64,000 bases of DNA from Sipunculus nudus (Eukaryota; Annelida; Sipuncula; Golfingiida; Sipunculidae): the NCBI GenBank assembly GCA_026874595.1, contig CM049322.1, positions 58,495,886 through 58,559,885 of the forward strand, written 5' to 3'. Below are positions 22,091-33,418 of this stretch, in pieces. Each line of letters starts with the position of its first letter. Position 1 is the first letter of the stretch. Both the position numbers and the translations under genes were made by a program. Below the pieces are notes generated by a model. The model was not told the origin of the DNA. It saw nothing but the letters and a program-made list of their open reading frames with translations, and searched no databases.

Positions 22091-22350
22091 TAAAGTGTTT
22101 CCATGTGCGCGTATATGCGTATATGCGTGAACTGGCAGACGTATATTTATATTTGTACAGTGGATCAAGTAGGCCTTCCACAAAAAAGATGGTGTAATGA
22201 AGTCATTTTACCCTGAATCCCTGAGTTCACGCATATACGCACATACGCATAAACGTTGACTGACACATGGAAACACCCCAGTTACAAAATCATATGAGCG
22301 ATTTTTCACGCATATACGCATATACTCGCACATGGAAACGCTGCTTAAGT
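22091..22350. repeat. Cluster of inverted repeats built on CGCATATACG
   Basis: 'gtttccatgtgcgcgtatatgcgtatatgcgtgaac' (about 22097-22131) is inverted at 22223-22275 ('gttcacgcatatacgcacatacg...acatggaaac') and again in part at 22307-22343 ('tcacgcatatacgcatatactcgcacatggaaac'). This suggests one small inverted-repeat element inserted in or beside another copy. Confidence 0.6.
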
Positions 22351-22815
22351 CCGAGTCCAAGCCACTCGAGTCCAAGTCTAAATCTTTAGAGTTCGAGTCC
22401 AAGTCAACCTTCTTCGAGTTCGAGTCATCTAGAACCCGAGTCCAAATGCGAGTCCAATACAAATATCCTTAAATGTAAAAAAAATTCAGATGATCATGTA
22501 CATTTACATATTTAGATACATGTATATGGTTACTTACATTTATAACTTCCGTTGCTTATGAAGCTTGGTACATTGAATGTTATTTTTGTGTATTATTCTA
22601 TTAGGAGTTTGCACATGCACATAAATATATGACATATTAAAACATATGAGTTTTTTTTCTATTGGACTCAAGATGGAGTCTACTTGATTTCTTGAGTCCC
22701 TACCTCCGATCTCGTGTACAAGTCCGAGCCCAGGACCCTCGAGTCCAAGTCCGAGTCATTAAAAAAATCGACTCGATTCCAACTCGAGTCCAAGTTTAAA
22801 CATCTCTGGTCAAAT
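22351..22815. repeat. GAGTCC-rich degenerate repeat, possible hAT-like element ends
   Basis: Arrays of GAGTCCAAGTCC and GAGTTCGAGTCC flank an AT-rich centre (22350-22460 and 22690-22800). The right end reads ...AAACATCTCTG, whose reverse complement CAGAGATG resembles the CAGAGTTG end of the element at 29521. I found no matching left end or target duplication, so the class is uncertain. Confidence 0.4.
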
Positions 22816-24118
22816 GCGTATCAAACTCATACTCTGATATTAATCTCTCAAAATCAACATTTAATTTCGCTAAAACAAATGCATTTTGTTCTAATTTATT
22901 TCCACAAATGCACATCCCTACTACAAGTGTTCAGGTCGAACTTCTTTGATCAGTTTTAAGTATTTTGTATGAGTTTTTGTCAACATTAACAATCTAACGG
23001 ACTCAGCGTGATACTTTCCAGTGACTTGACACAAATAAAAACTTAATGTGAAAGTCCGATGTCCGAAGTCCAAAATTATGCAAACTTAATGATAACTAAA
23101 GGCTTTTGTACAGCCGTGTCTTCTTCATTCTGATAAAGATGAAATTTTTCTCTTCTAATATTTGAAATCGTTATAAACATACGTATATGTATATTATGCG
23201 AGGAAGCTGAATTAAATTTATTCATTGAAGGAGCCTTAACTTCTTTCATATATATAGTTTTTATTTATATCTTCATAGCTCTATATTTAATCATAACATT
23301 TAAGCATAACTATTAAAGCCTGGAAGCATCATTGTGTGCATTGACGAAGTGCTCGTGTCTCAGTCGAAGGCATGTTCAGTTCTTTTGTAATTATTGATTC
23401 CAAGACAGACTTATTTTCTGATGAATAGGATGTAAGAATATACAAGGTTAATTGTGTAAACTGGAGAGAGACCTGTGTAGGTCACTGATATAAACCGTAC
23501 GTCTTCCATCATACTTAATCCCCCATTGCGCTGTTTGGATACATAATGATGATAACATGTAAACGTGTGCGTCGTGGGCCCACCAAAGAGTTCACATGAT
23601 CTTATGAACCAGAGGTCGACCTATGCAAATTAGCTACGGCCTTCAGTTTCTGACGTGTTGACCTCCGGAGCAGATACTCTCTTAATCAGTTTGCTGCTCT
23701 TAAGGAGATCTCAATTTAACGCCCATCTTAAATGAAAGGGTGAAATGACAAAGAGTAACTGTATCGTTAAACATTATTTCGTTTACATACTTTGTATCCT
23801 GTGTATTCTTAGAAATGTGAAAAGATCAGATATTTTAATTTTTATGCAATTCTTACTCAGTTGTCAGTATTAAAAAAAATATATTTAAAATGCGAATTTT
23901 TAATAACGGAGATACCATTGTATGTACAGTAAGTCATCGTTATATTATTGTATGAAAGAGATATAAACGAGTTTTCCAGGAATTGGTTTTTGCACATTTA
24001 CTGATACATATTCCTCAATTAGACAAACATAGAATACGACATTGAAGAATTATTACAAATCTCTTAATGCCTAGTTTTCAATGCTATTTCTGAAAGTCAC
24101 TTTAATAGATACACGGCT
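22816..24118. other. Gene-free stretch with diverged duplications
   Basis: Bases 22885-23085 resemble 28805-29075 ('ttcaggtc-aac-tctt-gatcagttttaagtat' and 'agtccgatgtc'). Bases 23596-23640 resemble 17935-17970 and 5018-5055 ('gatcttatga...cgacctatgcaaatt'). I see no exon or domain here. Confidence 0.5.
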
Positions 24119-26035
24119 AAAAGCCTGTTCACACATCGCCGGTGCTGTCACACTGTCTCCCCGATGTCGCCCCGATCTCACCCCGATGTCTCCCCGGTGT
24201 TACCCCGATCATGTAAGCACGAAGAACAGGAAGCAAACATCCCAACATCTGAGACACACATGAGACATCGGGACAACAACGGGATAAATCAGGGCAACAT
24301 CGGGAAAGATTTGGCAACATCAGGATAAACAAGCACACATCTGGAAACATCGGCGTAACATCCGAAGAGATCGGTAAAGATCTGGGTAACCTGGGGAAAC
24401 ATCTTATTAACGCTATAGTCACACATTCTCGGTTTTGGCGTGAAGGTGGCACGACGATAGCACTTCGTAGTTAATCTTAGCCAATCCTAGTCGGACCGTA
24501 CTCGAGCCTAGTGATCCGTAGTAAATCCTGATCAACCGTCTTCAATCGGCAATGTGTTCCGATGGAGTTTTGCGTGCAATACTTTGCCGTGGTCGATCGG
24601 GATGAAAATGCAATCGTAGTGGCATCCTACCAGAGCCCGAGTAGAACCCTAGTGCAACCGCCATGGCCGTAGTGCCCCGTAGCGAGCCCCCAGTGCTACC
24701 TTGCGCGAACGGTGACACTTCCAAAAGATCCATCCGGGTACAGTTCACGTACGGCTCACGAGGGCAGCTCCTCGGGGTTTCACGGTTTGGCCACGGTGTT
24801 AATCCGATCTACTTTGTTCAGGTACGACTACGCCTCGGCCCTACTAGGGCTTATTATGGTTACGCCACGCTAAACTACGGGTAGCTACGTTTTGCGACGT
24901 ATTAATAGGGTTCAGCAGGGTTAAGTAGGATGCCAGGTGGGTAGGCTACTGTAAGAAAGTCTGGTGACGCAAAAAATCGAAATTATATAAATACCAGTCT
25001 CAGCACCGTTCTCTTCAATTCTTGATTAAACGATATCATTCATTTGTCCTTGTTGATGAGATCATGGGGCCCCTTTTTACATTGTCTCTTTTTTTTCCAG
25101 AGTATATTACAACGCGCAGTTGACCTTTATTTGTGGAGTTTTAAACGGGAAAGGGCAGCTGTAATTCTGGATGTGTGCCGTTCTAAAATGTTTGTCTTCT
25201 TGTCACAGAATGGAAACCCCCTCCATGTCCATGAGTGATAATTTAATTCCATCACTCGTTCATATCAAGGCTATATAATTACGGACTCTGGTGCAAGTTT
25301 GGTAACATTCTGTTATATTTCTGTTATCATTATTAATACTATTTATTTTCTACATATACTTTCATACTCCATTTATTATATTCATATATTATCTAAATAA
25401 GAATTATATGCAACCTCTTTATCAACTGGTAACGGTGCAAACTTAAAATTCCATAGAAATGAAACATGCGTGATTTCTCATAGGCGCCGTGCGGGCCTCG
25501 TGGAAAGCCGTCCGGGCGCAGGTAATCTCCGTAGTGCACCCTAGTAAATCGTAGTTTAACCTGCTCAAGCGGCACTGGCGCCCTGGCAGAGCCGGAATGA
25601 CCGTACTGGCGACCCATAGTTAAACGGGGTTAATCGGCATAAGACCCTACTGAGAACCCTACTGATACTTTAGAAGGACCGTCATTACAGCATTCATCCC
25701 GGTTTTAGAGTCAAAACCGTGGTCAACCTAAGTAGAGGGGCACCGGGATGCGCCAGAACAAACTGGAACTCAAGACCGGGAATGTGTGACCGGGCCCTAC
25801 ATCGTGTTAACATCACGAATACATCGGGGTAACATCTTGGACACTTTGCGCCCCGATGAACTGCAAATGTCTCCCGATTTATTCAGATGTGTGTAGATGT
25901 TGCCCGATGTTAGCCCGATCTTAAAAACGTGAAAATAGTTTTTATCTTTTTATCACGCTTCCCATTGTTGTGATGATGTTTCCAGATGTTTCCCGATGTT
26001 TCTCGATCTTTCCCCGATTTCAATCATCTCTCATT
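24119..26035. mobile_element. 1.9-kb inverted element with arrayed CATCGGG/CCCGATG motifs
   Basis: Left arm (24150-24410) and right arm (25795-26020) each hold many copies of CATCGGG or its complement CCCGATG at short, irregular spacing. The arms are roughly inverted relative to each other. Just inside, 'gtcacacattctcggttttg' (24419) is mirrored by 'gaccgggaatgtgtgacc' (25770). Still further in, both sides are GC-richer arrays of CGTAGT, CCTAGT and CTAGTAAATC words (24450-24900, 25490-25760). No transposase ORF is seen; ORFs here follow the repeats. It is probably a non-autonomous DNA transposon or foldback element. Confidence 0.55.
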
Positions 26036-26455
26036 ATAATGGGTTTTTTTTCCTGCAAAATGCTCTACTTTGATTCTAGCCAAAACGATACCCTTCATCC
26101 CCCTATATTGACGCAACTGAATATCAAATATTTGTAATAAATAAATGATTCACAGATTCGAGTAAAGTCAAAAGTGTTTATATCATAATATATCATATTT
26201 AATAATTTATTATAATAATTATTATTATTATTATTATTACATATTATTCGTCATCCATCCATGCGTAAATTGTATTCAAGTATTAACGAAAAATTCATAG
26301 TGTATGTGTGTGGAAGGGAGGTTGGTGAATGTGTGTTATTATGCCCTTCATAGACGAGATCTCGCGTGAGGAGAATGAGGAGGAATCAAAAGCAAAGTGT
26401 TCTCTGACCTAACAGACTGCATATCTACCGGAGTAGTGGCAGAGAGAGATAGGGA

Positions 26456-26622
26456 ATGGGGATCCAGGGCTCCTGGAAGCGATACTTTTTTGGGGTTCAA
26501 ATAAAATTTTGCGACCCGGTGCCCCTCTTTTCAGAACCAGAGGACCTTTTTGTACATTTTCTCTTATTAGTTTTCTTGTCTTGGACCCTCACCTTTTCAA
26601 ATTCCTGGATGCGCCCCTGAGA
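26456..26622. repeat. Short interspersed repeat ending ATGCGCCCCTG
   Basis: The right end 'ttcctggatgcgcccctg' matches 'aatcctgcatccgcccctg' (21946-21964) and 'aaatcgtggatccgcccctg' (34343-34362). The body 'ccccttttttc...ccttagttggaccct' is shared too. A degenerate opposite end (ggggatccagggctcctgg) may be the left inverted repeat. Probably a small DNA-transposon family. Confidence 0.45.
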
Positions 26623-27735
26623 AGGATCAGTCCTATAGTATTAAAAAGGTTTGATCTGCTGTTGAAAATTACCGTCAGATATGGAGTACCAAATTCAGCA
26701 ATCTGGGGTTGTGTAGATTATTATACAAATAATCAGAAGGGCCCTTAGATTCCCCGAAGGTTCTATCGGGGATAAATGTAATGCCTACTGCTACGAGAGA
26801 AACAGCTGATATCTCCCTAGATTATAAATGGCTGAGGGTTAGGCCATAATTCATAATTAGGATACAACAAGAATGTATTTGTATTCCACAGTGTGTTAGG
26901 GTTACTCTTTTGAATATATACAGTTTGTATTAAAAATGTGACTAAACAAATAAGTGCATGTGGCTGTGTGAGTATGCATGTGTGTGTGTGTTGGGGGGGG
27001 GGGGGGGGGGTTGATATTCGCCCTGGCGATCAAATTTTAGACGGACCCGTGCTGCCTCCTGGTGACCGCTATGATAAACACTAATCATATACCCTCTTTT
27101 CATTAAATTTCTGGTTCGATTCAGCCTCAAATTACCAGTCAAATGCTTATTATATATGAATCATAGACTTTTATAATTCTGTTGCTAAACAAAGGAAATG
27201 TCATAATCCGAGATAATTATTACACCTGTATCTATTACAGCTCCAGCTCTTTGCATGCATGGGGACACCCGGCGGTGACCAGTTTTAAGAATCACAAAAT
27301 TGACATTATAAATTTAATGAAATAATGAGGATGGAATAAAGCATCTTATAACTGGACACACTGACGAGCCTCATAAACATCCCCCACTCGGCGGCCCGTC
27401 AGTCACCTTCTGGCAGCGATATTATGTCTTTCCCTCGGAAAATATACAATAATCCTTAAAATTGTCCTCGAAAACCACGCTTACATCGCTGCAAATCTTT
27501 TAAATGTCACGATACGTTATACATATTAAACAATCCCGAGATTATTAGGTATTTCGTTGAGGGAGAGGCAGGAAAGTAACGCATGTTACATTTCGAAATT
27601 CTGAGGCGAAATATGTCTGTGACCTGGGACTGGGTTTTGAGCATTTAGCCGTAATAAACCTTTTGACCTGATTTGACGGCTGGAGAACAGAATGTGTTAC
27701 TTTCGTGCTGAAAGCTGACGGGCCAGGGCGTGTTC

Positions 27736-27737
<2 letters not shown>

Positions 27738-27782
<45 letters not shown>
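27738..27782. repeat. (TA)n microsatellite
   Basis: Uninterrupted TA tract of about 45 bases. Confidence 0.95.
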
Positions 27783-27784
<2 letters not shown>

Positions 27785-29129
27785 CGTGTTGTCCGGGGGG
27801 GGGGATCGAGGTCCGCGAGTCCAGTTCTTGACAATTACAGACAATGGATATGCATACCTGCACCGGAAACAAGCCAAACTTTAATGTGTGCTACATATAG
27901 AAAAAAAATATATGTCAGGGTAAACAAAACTCCGTGAATGGATAACAGGTTAGTTCTGGTCACTAGAACAAAGGCGATCTCTAACAACAATGAAGGACTC
28001 TGGCCTTGATCTGGATAAATAAATTACTCTATCTCACAATGATAAAACTTCTTTATAAACTTATTTTAGTCATGCAGAATATTTCCACAATTTTATTAAT
28101 TTGCCGTCTGGTTGTTCCCTAACCCTTAAATGAATTTCATGAGAATCATTTTATAACTGTATGCATTAAAGTGACTAACATAGAAACTAAATAAACAACC
28201 AACCAAATGAACAACCAATGACAATTAAAATAACTTATATCAATAACTTATAACATAGGTTCAGCTATATTAAGGAATAAATAAAATAATTTTTATACGG
28301 ACAAGATGATGTTAAATAAAAATCTTACAGTAGATCGTATTTCAGCGAGATTAAGAGAGCAATGACATTTTTGTTACGGCATGTTCCGTATGCGCAATAA
28401 CACACTGGACCCCATCTGGTGCAAAAGATAAAATCTATAATCAGCGGCAAGCGGGGGTGTCTGTGTAATATGGCGGCTGACCACAGATGACATTTGGGGT
28501 CATCAAGCAGGTACAGCGATGTCAGATTAATGAAATCCATATTACCTGTGCAGCTGGGGTTTTACAGGGTTTTGTGTGGTATTTATTCAGGTTCTAGAAG
28601 GAATTAGGCATCAAAACCTTTCCAGTTAAGGTTCAGCACTCTTTTACAAAATGTTAATCTAGGGGTATATATGGTTCACATTTTACAAACAAGTGCGGAA
28701 TATACTTAATAAAATTTATTAAGTAATATTTATTAAGTTAAATTTAGAAAATCAACGAAGCATTTAATTTCAATAATACCAAAGTAGTTTGTGCTAATTT
28801 TTTTTCCTCAAATGCTCATCCCTGATACACGTTTTCAGGTCAAACCTCTTGGATCAGTTTTAAGTATCATTGCAGGAGTGCTTGTCAACATTTACAATCT
28901 GACGGACTCGGTGATATTTTTCAGTTACTTTAATGGTTAACTGCATGAATTGTTTGTTTTTATTTTTACATTTTCGCTTGTGACTTGACTACGTTTGGTG
29001 TTTCAACTGAAAAAAGGTGCCAAACACAACAAAAGGAACTTATTGACACAAATAATATTTATTGTAGAAGTCCGATGTCGTCCTAGAACATGCAAATGCA
29101 AGTTCTGTAGAAACATTTTCTGTGCAGAG

Positions 29130-29520
29130 TCCAGTGTTTGAACAACGTTATATTACGCCATCTGGTGTCCACATATATAACCACGTCAGCTGACGAGGGG
29201 GATTTCCACAGTTAAATTGCTCATAGAATAGTCAGAAGTAAAATGTTTGGTAAAGATCATATGGTAAGAAACAATTGGTATTAAAACACCAATTAAATTT
29301 TCAATTTGAAAATTCAGAGATCAATAAAATAAGGCCATATGTGGCGGACATTTTATGTAGTAGGACAGTCGATATATTTTTATGGATGTCAGCACGAAAT
29401 GTTCAAATGCATGGGATGGGCCAATTTCATGTGTGCAATACAGCCAAATTGATTAGGCAGAATAATGCGGCACATAAACAAAAATGTATGTATAACTTCA
29501 TTGAAAACGTGTCATGAAAT
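29130..29520. repeat. Local tandem duplication, left piece of copy 1
   Basis: Together with 33411-33720 this forms one unit that matches 34440-34930: 'atataaccacgt' then 'gctgacga' (29178 and 34499), 'tgtataacttcattga' (29489 and 34609), and 'gatcacgtgagtagattgat' (33642 and 34862). The hAT-like element splits this copy. Confidence 0.7.
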
Positions 29521-32500
29521 CAGAGTTGGGTCCAAAAGTACTTGTACTCATAGTACTCGTACTCATGAGTACTTTTTTGAGTACTCAGTACTCATACTCG
29601 AGTACTTTTTAAAAATCACAAAAGTACTCGTACTTGTACTCAAGTACTTTGAAAGTACTCGGTACTCAAATGAGTATTTCATGAGTACTTTTATATTTCA
29701 TGAGTATTTCATATTTCTAAATAAACTTTAATCTTGATTTATTATATTAGTAATAGTTTATTATAGTATATTATAGTAAGATATTATATTTATGCTCTGT
29801 CACACCAACATCCACACGCTTGAACCTGCTCACAGTTATACCATAAATAATTATTCAAAACTTCATATATATCATTCATACCCATCCAGTCACTTGCTCT
29901 GTTCTCGGAAGTGCTGAAAGAAGTGCACAAGACATGGAATTGTGGGAAAAATTGGCCGAGGTTTATTAAAAATAACATTAAAATTTTCATATTCAATATA
30001 TTCAGCAATTATCCTTTTTTTTCCCACTGACGGGAAGGCGGGGTACAACACGCCATATATATCGTATAGGTCATACTAAAAATAAAAGTAGCAGAGTAAA
30101 AGTAAACAGTTTACTCCTCGACAAATATACTGTTTAGAAACAATAAACTTTAAAATTTTAACATTAACAAGTAGAACACAGATGCTTGAGTCGGCGGCGA
30201 AGGGGGTGGTGGTGGGTTTTTCTTCCAGATAGTACGTTGCTGGGTGTCGTTTTTCCTGACAGATGAATTCACTGGTCGTCGTTTCTCCTGGTACTAGTGG
30301 TAGATGGTTGCCGAGTGCTAGTTGACGAGTGATCTTGTCCCCGCGCGGGCTTGTCTTCTCAAACAATGACCTGGACTGCTATTGGCCGGTACTTTGTTCC
30401 GATGTGCAGTGCATTATGGTCGCCCAAATCTTTCTTAATATAATATTTAATGGAGTTTTTAGTCTAGTTAGAATACGGGTGGGGATGTATGTAACATATA
30501 TTTACTAACTGTGACCCTTCTTGTCAAAGTGAGGTCCTCTGTAATCATTATTCAAAATCTAGCGACCTTGAACTTCCGCCCTCTTGTAAGCAGTGCCGCC
30601 ATATTGGATATTCGCCCTCTCCTAGTTACTTTCGCGTCTTCATGAGCTGGTTATACTGCAGATAAAATTAAACTACTTGTTTCAAATGAATCTGCTTGTT
30701 AAGCAAGGTCCTTACGCTGCCGGCTATGGATTTCCATACGTTAAGAGTACCAGATTTCCCAGAACACAGTGTTAATTACCTTAATTATCGCCCAGCGCCC
30801 CTGTACTAATAACGATGTCGGCCCTCCAAGTATTCTCACGATTTTCGGTACAGTTTTTAACTCTGATTTTGGTTATCATTACCTTCTTTTCAACCAGGCT
30901 GGTCTTGGGCTTTAAATATTTGTGTATATACTAGTATTGTACCCCCCCCCCCAGTATCATTTCCTTTTAATGGCGCCCAACACACAAAACACTGATGGTG
31001 TGGCGAGCATAAAATTATTATCTGCTTGGGGCAGAGTAATTGTATATAATATATAACATGTATAATATCATATATTATAGTACTTAAAGTAATCCATCTG
31101 TTACTATAACTGAAACTATTTTAGCAATTTAGCATCGATAACTACTACTATTACTAGTAGTAGTTATAGTATTACTTATACTATTTCTTTTATTTAATAT
31201 AATGCAAATAAATTGAACTATTTTATTATTAATTCATTCACGTAGTTCATGTGTACATGTATATAGCATTATACATTTCCAGCAAGATAAGTACAACATA
31301 GTGTTCAATGAAACATTAAATCAGCAAATTTATATTGAGTAATATTTTAAGAGGAAAATTATAATTTTTGAAAGATCCCAAAATAAAAAAACTAAGGTTT
31401 GCCACAATTCAATACAATTAAATACACTCAGAACCTATTCATCATAACATAAATTCATCAGTGCTCTAGGGCATGGGCTAATCAAGCTTGAATTGATTTA
31501 TATATGAAACTAAATGTGATTGTAGGTTTAGCAGATTTTCAGTGGGAATTGCAGTCTTTGGTGAGCTCTGTACAAAGTCTGTGGCACAACTAAGCTTAAC
31601 TCAACTGTTGACTGTCAGCTGATTAATCCATGAAATGCTGTGACTATCAGACCATACACCATGTAGCTACAACAACATAGGCTGCAGCATCTTATTCTGC
31701 CATCAGCTGACAACAAGCCTATTTAATGAATCGACAAAAAGAACTGGGATTAACCTCAAGCCAAACCCTTCTGTCCAGTGCCCACTGGACAATGAAAGCA
31801 CCCAGCATTAACTAATCGCACTACACTTGGCCCTTTACTGTGCTCTATCAACCTATTCAAACAAACACTCAATTCATCAGATGTGTTACCTTACGATTTT
31901 GATAGAAAATAATAGCATTTATTCTATTACTAATAGCTTTTATTCTATTAGTTGGGGTACTATTACCATTACTAGTTCAAATTTCTTTTCTATCAATAGT
32001 AACTCTTACTAACTTTGGAAACCTGTAATATTCTATTAATATTACGTATTAATATCGCCTCATTCCTTGTTGTAATATGCCACTGATGTAACTGTTGTTA
32101 ATGCTCAAAAATTATTACACATGATAAATGACATGGTAAGTCTGTCAGATATGTTGTTTTATACTATTTGCACATATACCAGTTGTCTTTAAATATCTTC
32201 ATTAGGCTACAGCCACATAATATTCATAAGTTGATATTATATAAATAATAAAATATGGTTGTTATTATTATTGTTATTATTATTGTTATAATAGTTATTA
32301 TTATATGATTACATATGGTTAACATATGGTTATATGCTTTATACAATGTCAGTGAGATTTCCTTTAACAATATAACTTTTTTATAACTTTTGATGTTGTA
32401 GTTTCTGAACATTCCTAACACTATTTTTAATTTGCATAATACAACATTAAGTAAACTGTATATCTTGTCCTGGCTAAGAGATATATTTTTGAGAACCTAC

Positions 32501-33418
32501 GAGACCAGATGTTTCTTCAATGCAAACCCTCTACTATAATAAGTTAATGCTTTTATATATTTCAACTGTATGTGGCCTGTTTATATGCCCTAGAGTTTGC
32601 ATTTCGCCTCAGTATTTTGATTAAGCGTAACACAACATTGTATATATTTTTATTTTGACTGGGGTTTTCATTAATAAAAATATTTTAAACTTTGTGAGTA
32701 TATATTAAATTTAATAACATCATTAAACAAGTTTGGTTACAAAAAGTTTGGTTACACCAGTCATGTATGGTGCTCCAAGGGCACCTGTAATAGGGAATTT
32801 AATTTTGTTTGTGGGGAAACAATATATAAATAGAGCTAGAAATTGTCAAGAAGGTCTATCTTTTGATAAAGCATGCCAGGAAATCTGGAAATGTGCCAGA
32901 ATAGAATTTATGATGCCACAAAAATAACTTGGTAATTAAATTTCATATAGTAGATGGGGAGAGTTTAGTTATGGGAGAATCATAAATTATAGGTATACAG
33001 ATAATTAGAGGATTTACTTTGAGAATACAGGTATTATATACATATTTACTGCATTATTATCAGATATTTTGTTTTGGGAATATATAAGACACCATATGGA
33101 ATTGGATAATACAATTTATATTGGTGAGACAGTGGTTCTTTATATACATATATATTGAAAGGATATGGAATTGTTTTGGAAACTTTCACTGTTTATTTTG
33201 TATGTTTTGTATTTGTTTGTTTGTAATAAAAAAAAAGTTTGGTTACAAAAAGTACTCATTAAAGTACTCATGAGTACATTTTGAGTACTCGGTACTCGTA
33301 CTCGAGTACTTTTGAAAAAAGTGCAAAAGTACTCATACTTGTACTCCAGTACTTTTAGAGTACTCAGCACTTGTACTCGAGTACTTTAAAAGTACCCAGA
33401 CCCAACTCTGCATGAAAT
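29513..33418. mobile_element. hAT-like DNA transposon, 3.9 kb, with 8-bp target-site duplication
   Basis: The element is 29521-33410. It starts CAGAGTTGGGTC and ends with its exact complement GACCCAACTCTG, and is flanked by CATGAAAT on both sides (29513-29520 and 33411-33418). An 8-bp duplication with CAG...CTG ends is typical of hAT elements. Subterminal regions (29530-29700 and 33248-33395) are arrays of AGTACTCGTACT-like words in opposite orientation. The interior is AT-rich. No intact transposase, BED finger or hAT dimerisation motif was recognised, so it is probably non-autonomous or decayed. The paralogous place at 34632 lacks the insert. Confidence 0.8.
32730..33252 (+). mobile_element. 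LINE 3'-end insertion nested in the hAT-like element
   Basis: About 490 bases lie between two copies of 'agtttggttacaaaaag' (32730-32746 and 33236-33252), with an A-rich end 'aataaaaaaaaa' just before the second. This is the form of a 5'-truncated retrotransposed copy. The short frame at 32733-32927 (FVGKQYINRARN, then FDKACQEIWKCARIEF) resembles the C-terminal end of LINE ORF2 proteins, where an aromatic/basic 'YxYxxR' patch is followed by a helical end. The family assignment is tentative. Confidence 0.55.

Larger units (their letters stand above)
26036..29120. other. Gene-free stretch
   Basis: Contains an (ATT)n tract at 26219-26240, a short repeat with end 'ggatgcgcccctg' (26456-26622), poly-G runs at 26993-27010 and 27797, and a (TA)n tract at 27738-27782. 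The 28805-29075 block is shared with 22885-23085. I recognise no gene. Confidence 0.5.

Noticed and set aside
24129-24884. Overlapping frames of 60-107 codons on both strands
   Set aside because: They follow the CATCGGG/CGTAGT repeat arrays, giving proline-, arginine- and serine-rich translations typical of translated repeats, with no domain.
29465-29731. 88-codon frame rich in Tyr, Glu and Leu
   Set aside because: It is a translation of the AGTACTCGTACT subterminal repeats of the hAT-like element. The similar minus-strand frame at 33140-33370 is the same effect.
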